NCBI GenBank assembly: GCA_019745565.1
Contig: JAIESW010000076.1
Coordinates: forward strand, 1 to 64,000
Direction: 5' to 3'
DNA from: Burkholderiales bacterium
GTDB lineage: Bacteria > Pseudomonadota > Gammaproteobacteria > Burkholderiales > Ga0077523
DNA length: 64,000 bases
In this document: in pieces, positions 35,996 through 44,130 of the stretch
Layout: each line of letters begins with the position of its first letter
How positions within the stretch are numbered: the first letter of the stretch is position 1
Position numbers and translations under genes: made by a program
The notes under the pieces: generated by a model
What the model was told of the DNA's origin: nothing
The model's input: the letters and a program-made list of their open reading frames with translations, nothing else
Databases searched by the model: none

Positions 35996-36442
35996 CTACG
36001 GCATGGACGGGGTGTGGGCGGTATCCACCAGGCGTGCGATGAGCGCCGGCAGCGCTTCGTGCAGAGTGCCCTTGGGGACGAAGGCACGGGCGCCTGCCTC
36101 GAGAGCGAGCTGAAAGTAGCGCCAGTCGTCGGCGAGCGAGACCACGATGATCGTGGTCTCCGGTGCGATCTCGAGAATGCGCCGGGTGGCCTCGAGGCCG
36201 TCGATGCCGGGCAGGTGCACGTCCATCAGCACGAGGCCGGGACGGTGCCTGGTCACGGCCTCGATGGCGGCTTCCGCGCTGTCGGCTTCCTCGATGGCGT
36301 AGCCGGGCAGCAGCTGGCGCAGCAGCTCGGTCTCCAGGCGCCGCATGCGATGGTGGTCGTCGACGACCAGTGCGGCGTGCGGTGCCGAGGCCGGGTTTGC
36401 GAGGGTGCCGGTACCGGCGATCGGGTGGAGCTTCGGCTTCAT
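35996..36442 (-). CDS. Single-domain receiver protein
   Basis: 148 residues from the ATG at 36442. It has one receiver domain (AALVVDDHHRMRRLETELLR, phospho-Asp in LVLMDVHLPGIDG, Lys in AFVPKGTLHE) and no output domain, so it would act by protein contact or in a phosphorelay. The signalling residues are complete. It lies 193 bp upstream of the LuxR-type regulator and is divergent from the helicase-nuclease gene. Confidence 0.88.
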   Translation of the reverse strand: MKPKLHPIAGTGTLANPASAPHAALVVDDHHRMRRLETELLRQLLPGYAIEEADSAEAAIEAVTRHRPGLVLMDVHLPGIDGLEATRRILEIAPETTIIVVSLADDWRYFQLALEAGARAFVPKGTLHEALPALIARLVDTAHTPSMP

Positions 36443-36503
36443 GGCTGTGTTTACGGCACGCCCGCCGCCCGCTTGTGTAGGGAAGTTCTGACAAACGTGA
36501 TCG

Positions 36504-39500
36504 GTGCCGCCGGCCGAGCCCGAAAAAAACCGCGGGGCGATCCCTATGCTCCACGATTTTTTGGGTACGATGCGTCCCGGAGATCTACCCACAACTACCG
36601 GACGTCAAGAACAGGCTGCGCATGCCGTGAGCATCGAACGCTCGCGACTGTTCGCACTGATCGACTACGTGCAGCAGTCGGCCCGCTCGCGGGCGAAAGT
36701 GGTGTCGAACGTGGCCGACCACGGTCGCTTTCTACTCTTCGACCATCACGTCGCGGGGGTGGAGGGGGTGTCACTCGATGCCGCGGGCGCGGACGGCGAC
36801 GAGCCGGTCTGGTTGTCGATCCCGCGGCCGCCCAATCCGGAGCTGCCGCCCAAGGGGACGAGTCCGTGGCTGTCGCCCTGGCTGAGCGTGGGCGATGCCG
36901 TGCTGGCTGCGCCGCAACTCGCGCCGGCGGTGGAAGGGGCAGCGCTGATCGCAGCCGGAACCCATCGCGACGCCGGCATCCCGGTCACCGACCTGTCGCA
37001 GGCCGCCGATCCGGCGGTGCTGCCGGGCGAGGCGGTGAGGCTTTCGGACTACGGGTTCCGCGCCGAAGTGGAAAAGCAGCTCGCGGGCTATCTGGAGCAG
37101 GAGTGGGCGCCGTGGGCCGAGTTCGAGCGCCGCCGCCGGCGCCGCGCGCGTCTGTACGTGCAGCTCCTCACGCTGCAACAGGAACTGACCGGCGCCCTGG
37201 TCGATGGCCAGCTCGAACTGGTGTGGGGCGTAGGCCTCGGCGTGTGGAAGCACGGCGACGCCACCGCCGCCTACCCGCTGGTGACGTGCCCGGTGGACCT
37301 CCGGTTCAATCCGGTGTCAGGTGCGGCGGAGATCCGCCCGCGCGACGGCGACGCCCGGCTCGAACTGGATTTCTACGCCGCCATCGACCGGCCCGGCGTG
37401 GCGCAGGCCGAACGGCTTGCCCGCGAATTCCTGGCCGCCTCGGGAACGCCGGTTTCGCCCTTCGAACCGGAAACCTACGAGCCGCTGCTCGACATCGCGC
37501 GCGCCTGCCTCGATCCGGATGCCGACGTGGGGGGGGATGCCGAGGTCAAGCTCAAGATCAACCGGTCGTGGGTCCTGTTCGCCCGCCCGCGCAGCGCCAG
37601 CGTGCTGATCCAGGATCTCGATCGCTTCGCCCGCGCCCTGAAGGATGCGGACGACGATGTGGTGCTGCCGGCCGCCACGCGTGCGCTGGTGTCGGAGCCC
37701 GCGGCCGAGATCGTGCCGGTCGCGCTGCCGGCTTTCCGCGGGGTGAGCAGCGTCGCCGGCGACCGCAACGAGGCAGCCGACGACCTGTTGTTTCCCAAGC
37801 CGTTCAACGACGAGCAGCTGCGCATCGTCCAGCTGCTCGAGGCGAACGACGGGGTCGTGGTGCAGGGGCCGCCCGGTACGGGCAAGACCCACACCATCGC
37901 CAACATCATCTGTCATTGGCTCGCGAACGGCCGGCGCGTCCTGGTGACGTCGATGAAGGACCCGGCGCTCGCCGTGCTGCGCGAGAAGTTGCCCGAGGAG
38001 ATCCGGCCGCTCGCCATCGCGCTGCTCGTGACGGAAGAGGAGGGCATGAAGCAGTTCGAGGCGTCGGTGCACAAGATCGCCTCCGAGGTGCAGAGCATCG
38101 ACCCGGTGGGCATGGGCCGCGAGATCGAACGCATCGCCACCGGCATCAACGCGCTGCACGAACGGCTGGTGCGCATCGACGCCGATCTGAGCCGCTGGGC
38201 GCGCATCAATCTGATGCGGATCGACCTGGAAGGCGAGAACGTGGACCCGCTCGACGCGGCGCAAGAGGTGGCCGCGGCTGCCGCGGACACGTCCTGGCTG
38301 CCGGATGCGCTGGGCGCCGGTCCGCAGTACGCACCGTTGTTCTCCGAGCGGGACGTTGCGGCGCTGCGCGCGGCGCGGGAACAGCTTGGGGCCGACATTG
38401 AATATGCCGGCCGGCGGCTGCCGGCGCCGGATGCCTTTCCCGATACCCGCACGCTGCTCCAGACCCACGAGGACCTGGTGCGATTCGCGCAACTGGCCGG
38501 CGCGTCGCGCACTGGCGATGTGCCGATGATCGCCGATCCCGGCCAGGAGACCCTGGAGCGGCTGCACGAGACGCGCGAAACCATCGATCGCATTCTCGGA
38601 TTGCGCGAGCGGATCGCGGCCATCGACCGTCCGTGGACCTCGAATCTGTCCACGCGGCTGAAGGCGGGCGTGGTGAGCAACGAATGCCGCCTGATCGACG
38701 CGCTGGGTGAAGAGTTGCAGGCCGCGAACGCGGAGCGCGGCGCGTTCCTGGAACGGCCGGTCACGGCGCCGCGCGGCGCGGAGCGCGACCGCGAACTGAT
38801 CCAGGCGGCCGAGAACCTGGCGGCCGGGCGGCGCGCATTCGGCCTGACCGGTGTCTTCTTCCGCAGCGAAGCGAAAGCCAAGCTCGATGCGGTCGAGATC
38901 AACGGCCGTCCGCCGGCGGATGCCGCGGACTGGCAGCACGTGGCTGCATGGCTCAAGACCCAGTTGAAGGCGCGCGAACTGATCGCGCGTTGGAACGGAC
39001 TCGCCGCGGAAGTGGGTCTGGATGCCGTGCCGATTGAGGACCCGCGGGCGGTGGCGCTGGCACTCGAGGAATTCGGCGTGTACCGCGAAGTGCACGCGTT
39101 GGCCGCGGCCGAATCCGATCTGGTGCGGCAGTCGGCGCGGTTGTTCCCCGGATGGCCTTCGGCCCGTCGCGTCGCGCAGGACGACGCGGCGCAGGCGGAA
39201 CTCCAACGCATCATCGGCCACTACCTCGGCACCTATCGTCTCGGCGAAGTGTGGCTGGTGAAGGAGCGGCTGCAGGCTGCACTGGACGGTACCTCCGGCA
39301 GGGTCGTGGAAGACATCCGCCGGTTCCTGGCTCTTTCGCTGGGTGATCCGGCCACGGGGGAACAGACGTTCGTGGCCGGGTGGTCCGCACTCGCCACCGA
39401 GCTCTCGCGCTTGAACGGCCTGGCGGAGGCGTTCGTGATCGTGGGCGAAGTGACGGCGCGCATCGAGAAATCCGGTGCGCCGAAACTCGCTGCGGCTTTG

Positions 39501-41201
39501 CGTCAACCCTACGTCGCCGGGGCAGCGGCGGTTCCGCCCGATGACTGGCGCACCGGCTGGCGACTGCGCCGGCTCGCGACCCATCTCACCGCGATCGATT
39601 CCCAGGCGGAATTCCGGCGCCTCGCGGCCCTGCGCCGCGATCTCGAGCACGATCTCTCGCGCCAGTATCACGACCTGGTGGTGCAGCGTACCTGGCTCAA
39701 GCTCGCGGAGAACGCGACACCGCGCGTGCGTTCCGCGCTGCAGGCCTACCTCAACGCGATCCAGAAGATCGGCAAGGGCACCGGCAAGCGCGCCGCGCGC
39801 TATCGCCAGGATGCGCGCGAGGCGGCAGCGGAAGCCAACATGGCGGTGCCGTGCTGGATCATGCCGCACCACCGCGTGTCGGAATCGCTGCCGCCGCAGT
39901 TCGGCTGCTTCGATCTGGTGGTGATCGACGAGGCGTCGCAATCCGATCTCTCGGCACTGCCCGCGCTGTTGCGCGCGAAGAAGCTCCTCATCGTCGGCGA
40001 CGACAAGCAGGTCTCGCCCGAGGGCGTCGGCCAGGAGGAGGAGAAGATCAAGGCGACCATGCAGCGCTTCCTGGGTGACCAGGTGCCGCTGTACCGCGCG
40101 CAGATGTCGCCCGAGCGCTCCATCTACGATCTCGCGAAGGTGGTGTTCGCGGGCAGCGGCGTCATGCTGAAGGAGCATTTCCGCTGTGTCGCGCCGATCA
40201 TCGAGTACTCCAAGCGCGAGTTCTATGCGCACGAACTGCGGCCGCTGCGGTTGCCGCGACCCTCGGAGCGCATCGATCCGCCGCTGGTGGACGTGTGGAT
40301 CCAGAACGCCGAGCGCAAGGACGACATCAATCCGGCCGAGGCCGATTACATCGTCGGCGAGATCCGGCGCATCACGGCCGATCCGCGCATGCAGAATCGC
40401 TCGATCGGGGTCGTGTCGTTGCTCGGTGAGGCGCAGGCGCTGCGCATCTGGGAACAACTGGTGGAGACGCTGTCACCGGAAGTGCTGCAGCGGCATGCGA
40501 TCGCCTGCGGCGATGCGCGCACGTTCCAGGGCCGCGAACGCGACATCATGTTCCTGTCCATGGTGTCGGCACCGAATGCGGTGGGCGCTCCGCTATCGCG
40601 GGACATCTTCGCGCAGCGGTTCAACGTCGCGGCGTCGCGCGCGCGGGACCGCATGGTGCTGGTGCGATCCGTCGATCTGGACGATCTGTCGGAGGCCGAT
40701 CGGCTGCGCCGCGGGCTGATCGCGCATTTCGCGCAGCCGTTCGCGGAGCACGCCGAAGCGACCGGGGATCTGCGCGACCGGTGCGAATCGCCGATGGAGC
40801 GTGAGCTGTTCGACTGGCTCGCGCGACGCGGCTATCGCGTGACGCCGCAGGCGAAGATCGGGGCGTATCGGGTCGACCTGCTGATCGAAGGTGCCAACGA
40901 TGCACGGCTCGCCGTCGAGTGCGACGGCGATCGCTACGAAGGGCCGACGCGCTGGACCGACGACGTGCGGCGGCAGCGTGCATTGGAACGGACGGGGTGG
41001 GTGTTCTGGCGTTGCTTCGCCTCCGCACTGGTACTGCGGCGGGAGGCGGTGTTACAGGATCTGCTGTCGACGCTCGAAGCGCTCGGCATCCGACCGGTCG
41101 CGACTGGAGCGGCGGCGCCGGGGATCCATGTGGAGGCGCGAAGAGTGCGTGTCGTGACGGAGCCCGTGCGGGATGCGGAGGAGGTGGTGGGGGCGGGTTA
41201 G
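36504..41201 (+). CDS. Giant SF1 helicase fused to a DUF559-like nuclease
   Basis: Up to 1565 residues; the ATG at 36546 or the GTG at 36627 (just before SIERSRLFALIDYV) may be the real start. After a 450-residue N-terminal region comes Walker A GPPGTGKT near 455. Motif II DLVVIDEASQSD lies near 1137 and LLIVGDDKQVSP near 1163, followed by EHFRCVAPIIEYS, DARTFQGRERDIMFLSM and the motif VI FNVAASRARDRMVLV. The layout is UPF1-like SF1B with a long coiled insert. The end (about 1430-1500) is a PD-(D/E)xK-type nuclease: SPMERELFDWLARRG, AYRVDLLIEG, LAVECDGDRYEG. Similar fusions occur in anti-phage or repair loci. No partner gene is adjacent. Confidence 0.9.
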   Translation: MPPAEPEKNRGAIPMLHDFLGTMRPGDLPTTTGRQEQAAHAVSIERSRLFALIDYVQQSARSRAKVVSNVADHGRFLLFDHHVAGVEGVSLDAAGADGDEPVWLSIPRPPNPELPPKGTSPWLSPWLSVGDAVLAAPQLAPAVEGAALIAAGTHRDAGIPVTDLSQAADPAVLPGEAVRLSDYGFRAEVEKQLAGYLEQEWAPWAEFERRRRRRARLYVQLLTLQQELTGALVDGQLELVWGVGLGVWKHGDATAAYPLVTCPVDLRFNPVSGAAEIRPRDGDARLELDFYAAIDRPGVAQAERLAREFLAASGTPVSPFEPETYEPLLDIARACLDPDADVGGDAEVKLKINRSWVLFARPRSASVLIQDLDRFARALKDADDDVVLPAATRALVSEPAAEIVPVALPAFRGVSSVAGDRNEAADDLLFPKPFNDEQLRIVQLLEANDGVVVQGPPGTGKTHTIANIICHWLANGRRVLVTSMKDPALAVLREKLPEEIRPLAIALLVTEEEGMKQFEASVHKIASEVQSIDPVGMGREIERIATGINALHERLVRIDADLSRWARINLMRIDLEGENVDPLDAAQEVAAAAADTSWLPDALGAGPQYAPLFSERDVAALRAAREQLGADIEYAGRRLPAPDAFPDTRTLLQTHEDLVRFAQLAGASRTGDVPMIADPGQETLERLHETRETIDRILGLRERIAAIDRPWTSNLSTRLKAGVVSNECRLIDALGEELQAANAERGAFLERPVTAPRGAERDRELIQAAENLAAGRRAFGLTGVFFRSEAKAKLDAVEINGRPPADAADWQHVAAWLKTQLKARELIARWNGLAAEVGLDAVPIEDPRAVALALEEFGVYREVHALAAAESDLVRQSARLFPGWPSARRVAQDDAAQAELQRIIGHYLGTYRLGEVWLVKERLQAALDGTSGRVVEDIRRFLALSLGDPATGEQTFVAGWSALATELSRLNGLAEAFVIVGEVTARIEKSGAPKLAAALRQPYVAGAAAVPPDDWRTGWRLRRLATHLTAIDSQAEFRRLAALRRDLEHDLSRQYHDLVVQRTWLKLAENATPRVRSALQAYLNAIQKIGKGTGKRAARYRQDAREAAAEANMAVPCWIMPHHRVSESLPPQFGCFDLVVIDEASQSDLSALPALLRAKKLLIVGDDKQVSPEGVGQEEEKIKATMQRFLGDQVPLYRAQMSPERSIYDLAKVVFAGSGVMLKEHFRCVAPIIEYSKREFYAHELRPLRLPRPSERIDPPLVDVWIQNAERKDDINPAEADYIVGEIRRITADPRMQNRSIGVVSLLGEAQALRIWEQLVETLSPEVLQRHAIACGDARTFQGRERDIMFLSMVSAPNAVGAPLSRDIFAQRFNVAASRARDRMVLVRSVDLDDLSEADRLRRGLIAHFAQPFAEHAEATGDLRDRCESPMERELFDWLARRGYRVTPQAKIGAYRVDLLIEGANDARLAVECDGDRYEGPTRWTDDVRRQRALERTGWVFWRCFASALVLRREAVLQDLLSTLEALGIRPVATGAAAPGIHVEARRVRVVTEPVRDAEEVVGAG

Positions 41202-41249
41202 GCGGGGCCGGCGGCGGCTTCCGTTTCAGCCACCGCTTGCCCTTCCCAG

Positions 41250-41277
41250 CCTTCCCCCGTCTCGCGCCGGGGGAAGG
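41250..41277. repeat. GC-rich hairpin repeat, copy 2 (convergent gene ends)
   Basis: CCTTCCCCCG (41250-41259), an 8-base loop TCTCGCGC, then CGGGGGAAGG (41268-41277). It sits between the converging helicase-nuclease and CitE-like genes and could terminate transcription in both directions. Confidence 0.7.
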
Positions 41278-41320
41278 AGTGCATCTGCTGACGCGTTGAC
41301 GTGAGTGGGTGGGGGAGAAA

Positions 41321-42136
41321 CTACCCTTTCAATCGCCCCGCCTGCAGCAGCAACCGCTCCGCCTTCAACAGCACCGGTCGATCCACCATCCGTCCATCGA
41401 CCGCGATGGCGGCGCCGGATGCCTTGGCTGCGGCAGCCAGCACCCGTTCGGCCCACTCGAGTTCCTCGGCGGACGGGGTGAAGCAGTCGTTGACCAGCGG
41501 CACCTGGCGCGGATGGATGCAGAGCTTGGCGCCGAAACCCAGGCGCTTTGCGCGCAGCGTGTCCGCCTGCAGTTGCTCGGGTTCGTCGATCTCGGTGCAC
41601 ACGCCATCCACGGGTGCGTCGATCCCGGCGAGCCGCGAGATCAGCACCAGTTGCGAACGGAAATAGAGCAGTTCCTCGCCGTCGCCGTCGATGCCCAGAT
41701 CCACCTGGAAGTCGATGCTGCCGAACACCAGGCGGCGTACGCCGCGCGCCTGCGCGATGTCGCGCGCCCGCGTGAGCCCGATCGCGGTCTCGATGAGGGG
41801 CAGCAGCTGGCGCGAGCCGTCCCCGCACAGGGCCGCCACCGCGCCCGACACCATCTCGGCCTTTGGCAGGACGATGCCGGCGACGCCCGGTCGCGTACAG
41901 AGGGCGAGATCGTCGGCATGCCAGGGGGTATCGACCGCGTTGACGCGGACCAGGACCGACTTGTCCGGGGTGAGCCAGGCGGCCAGGGCATCGCGGGCCG
42001 AATCCTTGTCGCCCGGGGGAACGGCATCCTCGAGGTCGACGATGACGGCGTCGGCCCCGGCCGAACAGGCGCGGTCATAGCGCTCCGGGCGGTTGGCGGG
42101 GACGAACAGGTACGACCGGGGAGTCTGGTGGGACAT
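41321..42136 (-). CDS. HpcH/HpaI (CitE-like) CoA-ester lyase
   Basis: 271 residues from the ATG at 42136. It is a CitE-type TIM barrel: RSYLFVPANRPERYDRACSA, DAVIVDLEDAVPPGDKD (metal/phosphate region), VRVNAVDTPWHADDL, IVLPKAEM, LPLIETAIGL, FGSIDFQVDLGI, and the C-terminal GAKLCIHPRQVPLVN. Such enzymes cleave or form malyl-, citramalyl- or citryl-CoA. There is no citrate lyase alpha or acyl-carrier gene nearby, so a stand-alone malyl/citramalyl-CoA lyase activity is more likely. It is divergent from tetR. Confidence 0.87.
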   Translation of the reverse strand: MSHQTPRSYLFVPANRPERYDRACSAGADAVIVDLEDAVPPGDKDSARDALAAWLTPDKSVLVRVNAVDTPWHADDLALCTRPGVAGIVLPKAEMVSGAVAALCGDGSRQLLPLIETAIGLTRARDIAQARGVRRLVFGSIDFQVDLGIDGDGEELLYFRSQLVLISRLAGIDAPVDGVCTEIDEPEQLQADTLRAKRLGFGAKLCIHPRQVPLVNDCFTPSAEELEWAERVLAAAAKASGAAIAVDGRMVDRPVLLKAERLLLQAGRLKG

Positions 42137-42244
42137 GGAGTGCTCGTAAGCGGCTGAAGCATTGGAAACCCCAGTATTGTTCCACGGCTCCGGCATGTCC
42201 GCAGAACCGACTGTCATCGAATGGTCACAAGGTAAATGCGGTTG

Positions 42245-42298
42245 ACTGTACCGGCTGGACGGTTTAGCGTCGCAGCCTTACTGTACCGGCTGGACGGT
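42245..42298 (+). promoter_or_regulatory. Duplicated operator upstream of the TetR regulator
   Basis: The 19-mer ACTGTACCGGCTGGACGGT occurs twice, at 42245-42263 and 42280-42298 (start-to-start 35 bp). Each copy contains the near-palindrome ACCGGCTGGACGGT, typical of TetR/AcrR operators. They flank the likely promoter (TTGACT at 42243) in the divergent CitE-like/tetR gap, so one or both genes and the RND operon could be repressed. Confidence 0.75.
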
Positions 42299-42333
42299 CA
42301 GAGGCCGTTCGCCTTGCGGAGCCCGCAACCGAC

Positions 42334-42879
42334 ATGACCAGGGAAAGTTCCAGGGACGCCATTCTCGACGCCGCCGAAGCCATCGTGCGCGAGCAGGGTG
42401 CCGCGCACCTCACGCTCGACGCTGCGGCCGAACGTGCCGGCTTGAGCAAGGGTGGTGTCCTGTATCACTTCCAGACCAAGGATTCCCTGCTGACGGCGCT
42501 GGTACAGCGCATGACCAATGCGTTCGAGGGCCTGTACAAGGAAGCGAGCGAGCGCATGGGCAACGATCCGTCGCGCATGCTCGAGGCCTATCTGGAAGCG
42601 GTGACGTCGGCCGAAGAGAAGCTCGGCAACACGTCGTGCTCCCTGATCCCGGCGCTCGCCTCGAACCCCGAACTGCTCGAGCCGATCCGCGCCTTCTACA
42701 AACATCATTTTGCCCAGCTCTCGAAGACCTCGGTGGGTTGGGATCAGGCGGCGATCGTCACGCTCGCGCTCGACGGCATGTGGCTGCTCGACATGCTGGG
42801 TGTGTCACCGCTCGAATCACAGGATAAGAAGCGCATCGCCAAGGTGCTCGCACGTCTGGCCACGGAAAGAATTCACTGA
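42334..42879 (+). CDS. TetR/AcrR-family transcriptional regulator
   Basis: 181 residues with the N-terminal TetR helix-turn-helix: RDAILDAAEAIVREQGAAHL, LDAAAERAGLSKGGVLYHFQ, TKDSLLTALV. The C-terminal ligand domain resembles the TetR C-terminal-34-type (FAQLSKTSVGWDQAAIVTLA, LDGMWLLDMLGV). It stands 39 bp upstream of the RND adaptor gene on the same strand and likely controls that efflux operon and itself through the duplicated operator. Confidence 0.92.
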   Translation: MTRESSRDAILDAAEAIVREQGAAHLTLDAAAERAGLSKGGVLYHFQTKDSLLTALVQRMTNAFEGLYKEASERMGNDPSRMLEAYLEAVTSAEEKLGNTSCSLIPALASNPELLEPIRAFYKHHFAQLSKTSVGWDQAAIVTLALDGMWLLDMLGVSPLESQDKKRIAKVLARLATERIH

Positions 42880-42918
42880 CCGGCGCTGCTCGAGCGCCGC
42901 GCCTCCAGGAGTGTCGGT

Positions 42919-44112
42919 ATGACCAAGTCTCGGGATTGGATGATCGTCGTTGCGGTTCTCACCACCGTCACGCTGGCCGCGTGCGGCAAGAAGGACGAAG
43001 CGGCTGCCGGCGGACCACCGCCGGGCGGCGGCGGAGTGCCGGTGACCTACGCCGAGGCGAAGTTGCGCCCGGTCGTGGAACGCCAGGAGTTCCCGGCGCG
43101 TCTCGAGGCAGTCGAGCAGGTGCAGGTGCGCTCGCGCATCACCGGCTACATCCAGGAAGTGCACTTCACCCAGGGTGCCGAGGTGCGCAAGGGCGATCTG
43201 CTGGTGACCATCGATCCGCGGCCGGTGCAGGCGCGCGTGGCGAAGGCCGAGGCCGATCTGCTGGCGACCCAGACCCGCATCGATCTCGCGAAGGTGGAAC
43301 TGGCCCGTGCCGAGAAGCTGCTCGCGAGCCAGGCCACTTCCCAGCGCGAACTGGACGAGAAGGCGGCGACCGTGAAGGACCTCGAAGCCGCGTACAAGGC
43401 GGGACAGGCGGCGGTCGACGCCGCGCGGCTGGATCTTTCGTTCACGCGCGTGACGGCTCCCATTTCCGGTCGCGTCGGCAAGCCCGAGATCACCGCCGGC
43501 AATTTCGTGCAGACCGAGGGCCCCGAGTCGCCGGTGCTGACGACCATCGTATCGTCGGGACCGATCTACGTGACGTTCGACGTGGACGAGCGCACCTTCG
43601 TGCAATTCGGGCTCAAGGGCCGGGGCACGGTGAAGGGCGGCCGTCTGCCGGTGGAAGTGGGTCTGGCGGCGGAGGAGGGCTTTCCCCATCCGGCCGTGCT
43701 GGTCTACGTGGACAACAAGGTCGATATCGCGACCGGCAACGTGCGCCTGCGTGCGCTGCTCGACAACCGTGACGGGTCCCTGGTACCCGGCCTGTACGCG
43801 CGCGTGCGGCTCGCCGACCCCAAGGGCCTGAGCGATGCCGTCGTGGTACCGGACAAGGCGGTGGCCACCGATCAGGATCGCAAGTTCGTGTACGTGGTGA
43901 GTGCCGACAAGAAGGCCGAGTATCGCGTGGTGAAGGTGGGGCAGGTGACCGAAGGCCAGCGCGTGATCCTCGAGGGCCTGAAGCCCGGCGACCACGTGAT
44001 CGTGAACGGTCTCATGCGCGTGCGTCCCGGTCAGCCGGTCAGTCCGACGCTGGAAGGTGCCGACGCCGCCAAGACCGCGGCGGCCGACCCCAAGAAGCCC
44101 GAATCGAAGTAA
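42919..44112 (+). CDS. RND efflux periplasmic adaptor (MexA/AcrA type)
   Basis: 397 residues. The signal sequence ends in a lipobox (VTLAAC), so it is lipid-anchored. Domains: biotinyl-lipoyl half (LEAVEQVQVRSRITGYIQEV), alpha-hairpin (ADLLATQTRIDLAKVELARA, KAATVKDLEAAYKAGQ), second lipoyl half (VTAPISGRVGKPEITAGNFV), then beta-barrel and membrane-proximal domain. It couples the inner-membrane pump to the outer-membrane channel. First of three efflux genes. Confidence 0.95.
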   Translation: MTKSRDWMIVVAVLTTVTLAACGKKDEAAAGGPPPGGGGVPVTYAEAKLRPVVERQEFPARLEAVEQVQVRSRITGYIQEVHFTQGAEVRKGDLLVTIDPRPVQARVAKAEADLLATQTRIDLAKVELARAEKLLASQATSQRELDEKAATVKDLEAAYKAGQAAVDAARLDLSFTRVTAPISGRVGKPEITAGNFVQTEGPESPVLTTIVSSGPIYVTFDVDERTFVQFGLKGRGTVKGGRLPVEVGLAAEEGFPHPAVLVYVDNKVDIATGNVRLRALLDNRDGSLVPGLYARVRLADPKGLSDAVVVPDKAVATDQDRKFVYVVSADKKAEYRVVKVGQVTEGQRVILEGLKPGDHVIVNGLMRVRPGQPVSPTLEGADAAKTAAADPKKPESK

Positions 44113-44130
44113 GCGCCCGGAGCCGTCGCC

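Noticed and set aside
37317..40457. A 1046-residue open frame on the minus strand opposite the helicase-nuclease gene
   Set aside because: It has no recognisable domain and is antisense to a gene with clear motifs; it is a GC-bias shadow frame.
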